From Aquicella lusitana (GTDB lineage: Bacteria; Pseudomonadota; Gammaproteobacteria; DSM-16500), in assembly GCF_902459475.1 (NCBI RefSeq), contig NZ_LR699114.1:1-64000 (forward strand): a stretch of DNA of 64,000 bases. The letters run 5' to 3'. Each line of letters opens with the position of its first letter. The first letter of the stretch is position 1. Below, one piece after another: positions 63,244-64,000 of this stretch. The notes beneath the pieces were generated by a model. It was not told the DNA's origin. It saw nothing but the letters and a program-made list of their open reading frames with translations, and did no database searches. A program made the translations under genes and the position numbers.

Positions 63244-63663
63244 ATGAATCAACTCATGAAATGGACTTTCTTGTTTGGGATTGTGATGATCATGGTGGAT
63301 TCAGGCCATGCTTGGAATATAGGCGCAAAAGGCAGAGCAATAGGCCCTGTTATCCACACTACTTACTTTCTGACACCTAATAATGGCGCTTTTCCTGTTC
63401 GTGCAACCGCTTATGTGGGTACGTTTTTAAACGGCACATGCCAATACAGCGCTATTTACAATATTGGTTCTGACTTGCTTCAGACAGGAAATTTTGTGGA
63501 TATTGATGCGTTTCAGTTAAAGTCCGTCGTGGGCGGCGGATACAGTTGCATGACCATTTATTATTCTTATCGGCAACAAGTGATCGAGACATTTCAACTT
63601 GTATGGGATGGAATCAATTATATCAATTCAAATCCTGCCACCGCTGAAGTCACCATTCTGTAA
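63244..63663 (+). CDS. Small exported protein, unknown function
   Basis: 139 residues with a signal peptide about 1-23 (FLFGIVMIMVDSGHA). GAGGGG precedes the ATG. The mature part has two cysteines (NGTCQYS and YSCMTIYYS), which could form one disulfide, and otherwise no recognisable motif. It lies 118 bases after the gene at 62712 on the same strand. Confidence 0.65.
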   Translation: MNQLMKWTFLFGIVMIMVDSGHAWNIGAKGRAIGPVIHTTYFLTPNNGAFPVRATAYVGTFLNGTCQYSAIYNIGSDLLQTGNFVDIDAFQLKSVVGGGYSCMTIYYSYRQQVIETFQLVWDGINYINSNPATAEVTIL

Positions 63664-63795
63664 TATCTTTGCCTTTCTAGCCATCTTGAAACTGTGAAAG
63701 TAAATTATCGAGCTCCTGCAGAACGGTCGCGGGAAGCGTGATAAGCGTTCGCGCATGGCCTCATTTCGAATACGCCATGCGGGTGCCTATTTCTT

Positions 63796-64000
63796 TCATC
63801 CTGGAGGAGCCCCAAATTGACGCTGGTTGTTTGGAATCAGGCTTTTTAACGTCTGATTCAAAAGCGGTTTCATTTCCTCAATATATTCTATGCTCGGACT
63901 CAGCAGCTTATCTGCATTTTCTACGTAAATTAACGGTTTATTTGTTTCTTTATGATGGCCAACTTTGATCTTCAATCCTTTTGATTCCAGGTACGCTGCT
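63796..64000 (-). CDS. 3' end of an unknown gene, cut by the window edge
   Basis: The minus-strand frame is open from the right edge for about 67 codons to TGA at 63796-63798 (ESKGLKIKVGHHKETNKPL, then ADKLLSPSIEYIEEMKPLL). It has normal amino-acid composition. No family recognised. The opposing plus-strand frame in this interval looks less natural. Confidence 0.5.
   Translation of the reverse strand, partial: AAYLESKGLKIKVGHHKETNKPLIYVENADKLLSPSIEYIEEMKPLLNQTLKSLIPNNQRQFGAPPG

Overview
The window looks like a chromosomal segment of a host-associated gammaproteobacterium, most probably a member of the Legionellales (Legionella / Coxiella / Aquicella / Berkiella-like). This is an inference from gene content: a SUF operon with SufU and SufT, a thermolysin-type protease and GH18 protein like Legionella secreted enzymes, an MgtC protein, and several proteins whose closest resemblance is eukaryotic (R-SNARE, RGS domain, sphingosine-1-phosphate lyase, possible F-box). 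No family identification was checked against a database; all come from motifs read directly and compared with sequences I remember.

Layout. 0-7 kb: a co-directional iron-sulfur assembly operon (Rrf2 regulator, cut by the window edge, then sufB-C-D-S-U-A-T) followed by monothiol glutaredoxin grxD. 7.1-9.05 kb, minus strand: a small putative host-interaction cluster, with a textbook R-SNARE-like protein, an MgtC-family membrane protein and a second coiled-coil protein with a half SNARE motif and the same kind of cysteine cluster. 9.1-14.4 kb, minus strand: speA-speB-tgt, and a deoxyhypusine-synthase-like gene (polyamine metabolism and queuosine). 14.8-21.6 kb: coq7, an RGS-domain protein, a small membrane protein, a yadGH ABC exporter with rdgB, a LuxR-type regulator, and yggU-yggT-proC. 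22-30.5 kb: secreted or envelope enzymes (GH18 chitinase-like, DUF4015 glycosidase-like, Cys-rich secreted protein, M4 metalloprotease) mixed with yggS and pckA.

30.6-39.3 kb is almost the whole de novo UMP pathway: pyrE-pyrF on the minus strand, divergent from carA-carB-pyrB-pyrI-pyrC on the plus strand; only pyrD is missing here. CarA, CarB, PyrE and PyrF resemble the eukaryotic CAD and UMPS proteins, and pyrE and pyrF are in the same frame, separated by a single TAA. 39.4-41.2 kb is a eukaryotic-type sphingosine-1-phosphate lyase. 41.3-56 kb is a surface-adhesin locus: FecR-domain protein, CHASE2 adenylate/guanylate cyclase, a 3172-residue TpsA-type exoprotein and its TpsB/FhaC-type outer-membrane transporter. 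56-64 kb holds a KAP-type P-loop NTPase, epmB, a transposase remnant, a VOC protein, a possible F-box effector, an L,D-transpeptidase, two small secreted proteins and a truncated gene at the right edge.

Intergenic spaces carry a family of palindromic MITE-like repeats with shared ends (about 21.7, 28.5 and 33.3 kb, with a partial copy at 55.9 kb) plus unrelated large inverted repeats at 14.6, 16.2 and 39.3 kb. The most interesting biology is the set of eukaryotic-like proteins that could act inside a host cell: SNARE, RGS, sphingolipid lyase and F-box candidates. I saw no tRNA, rRNA or CRISPR.
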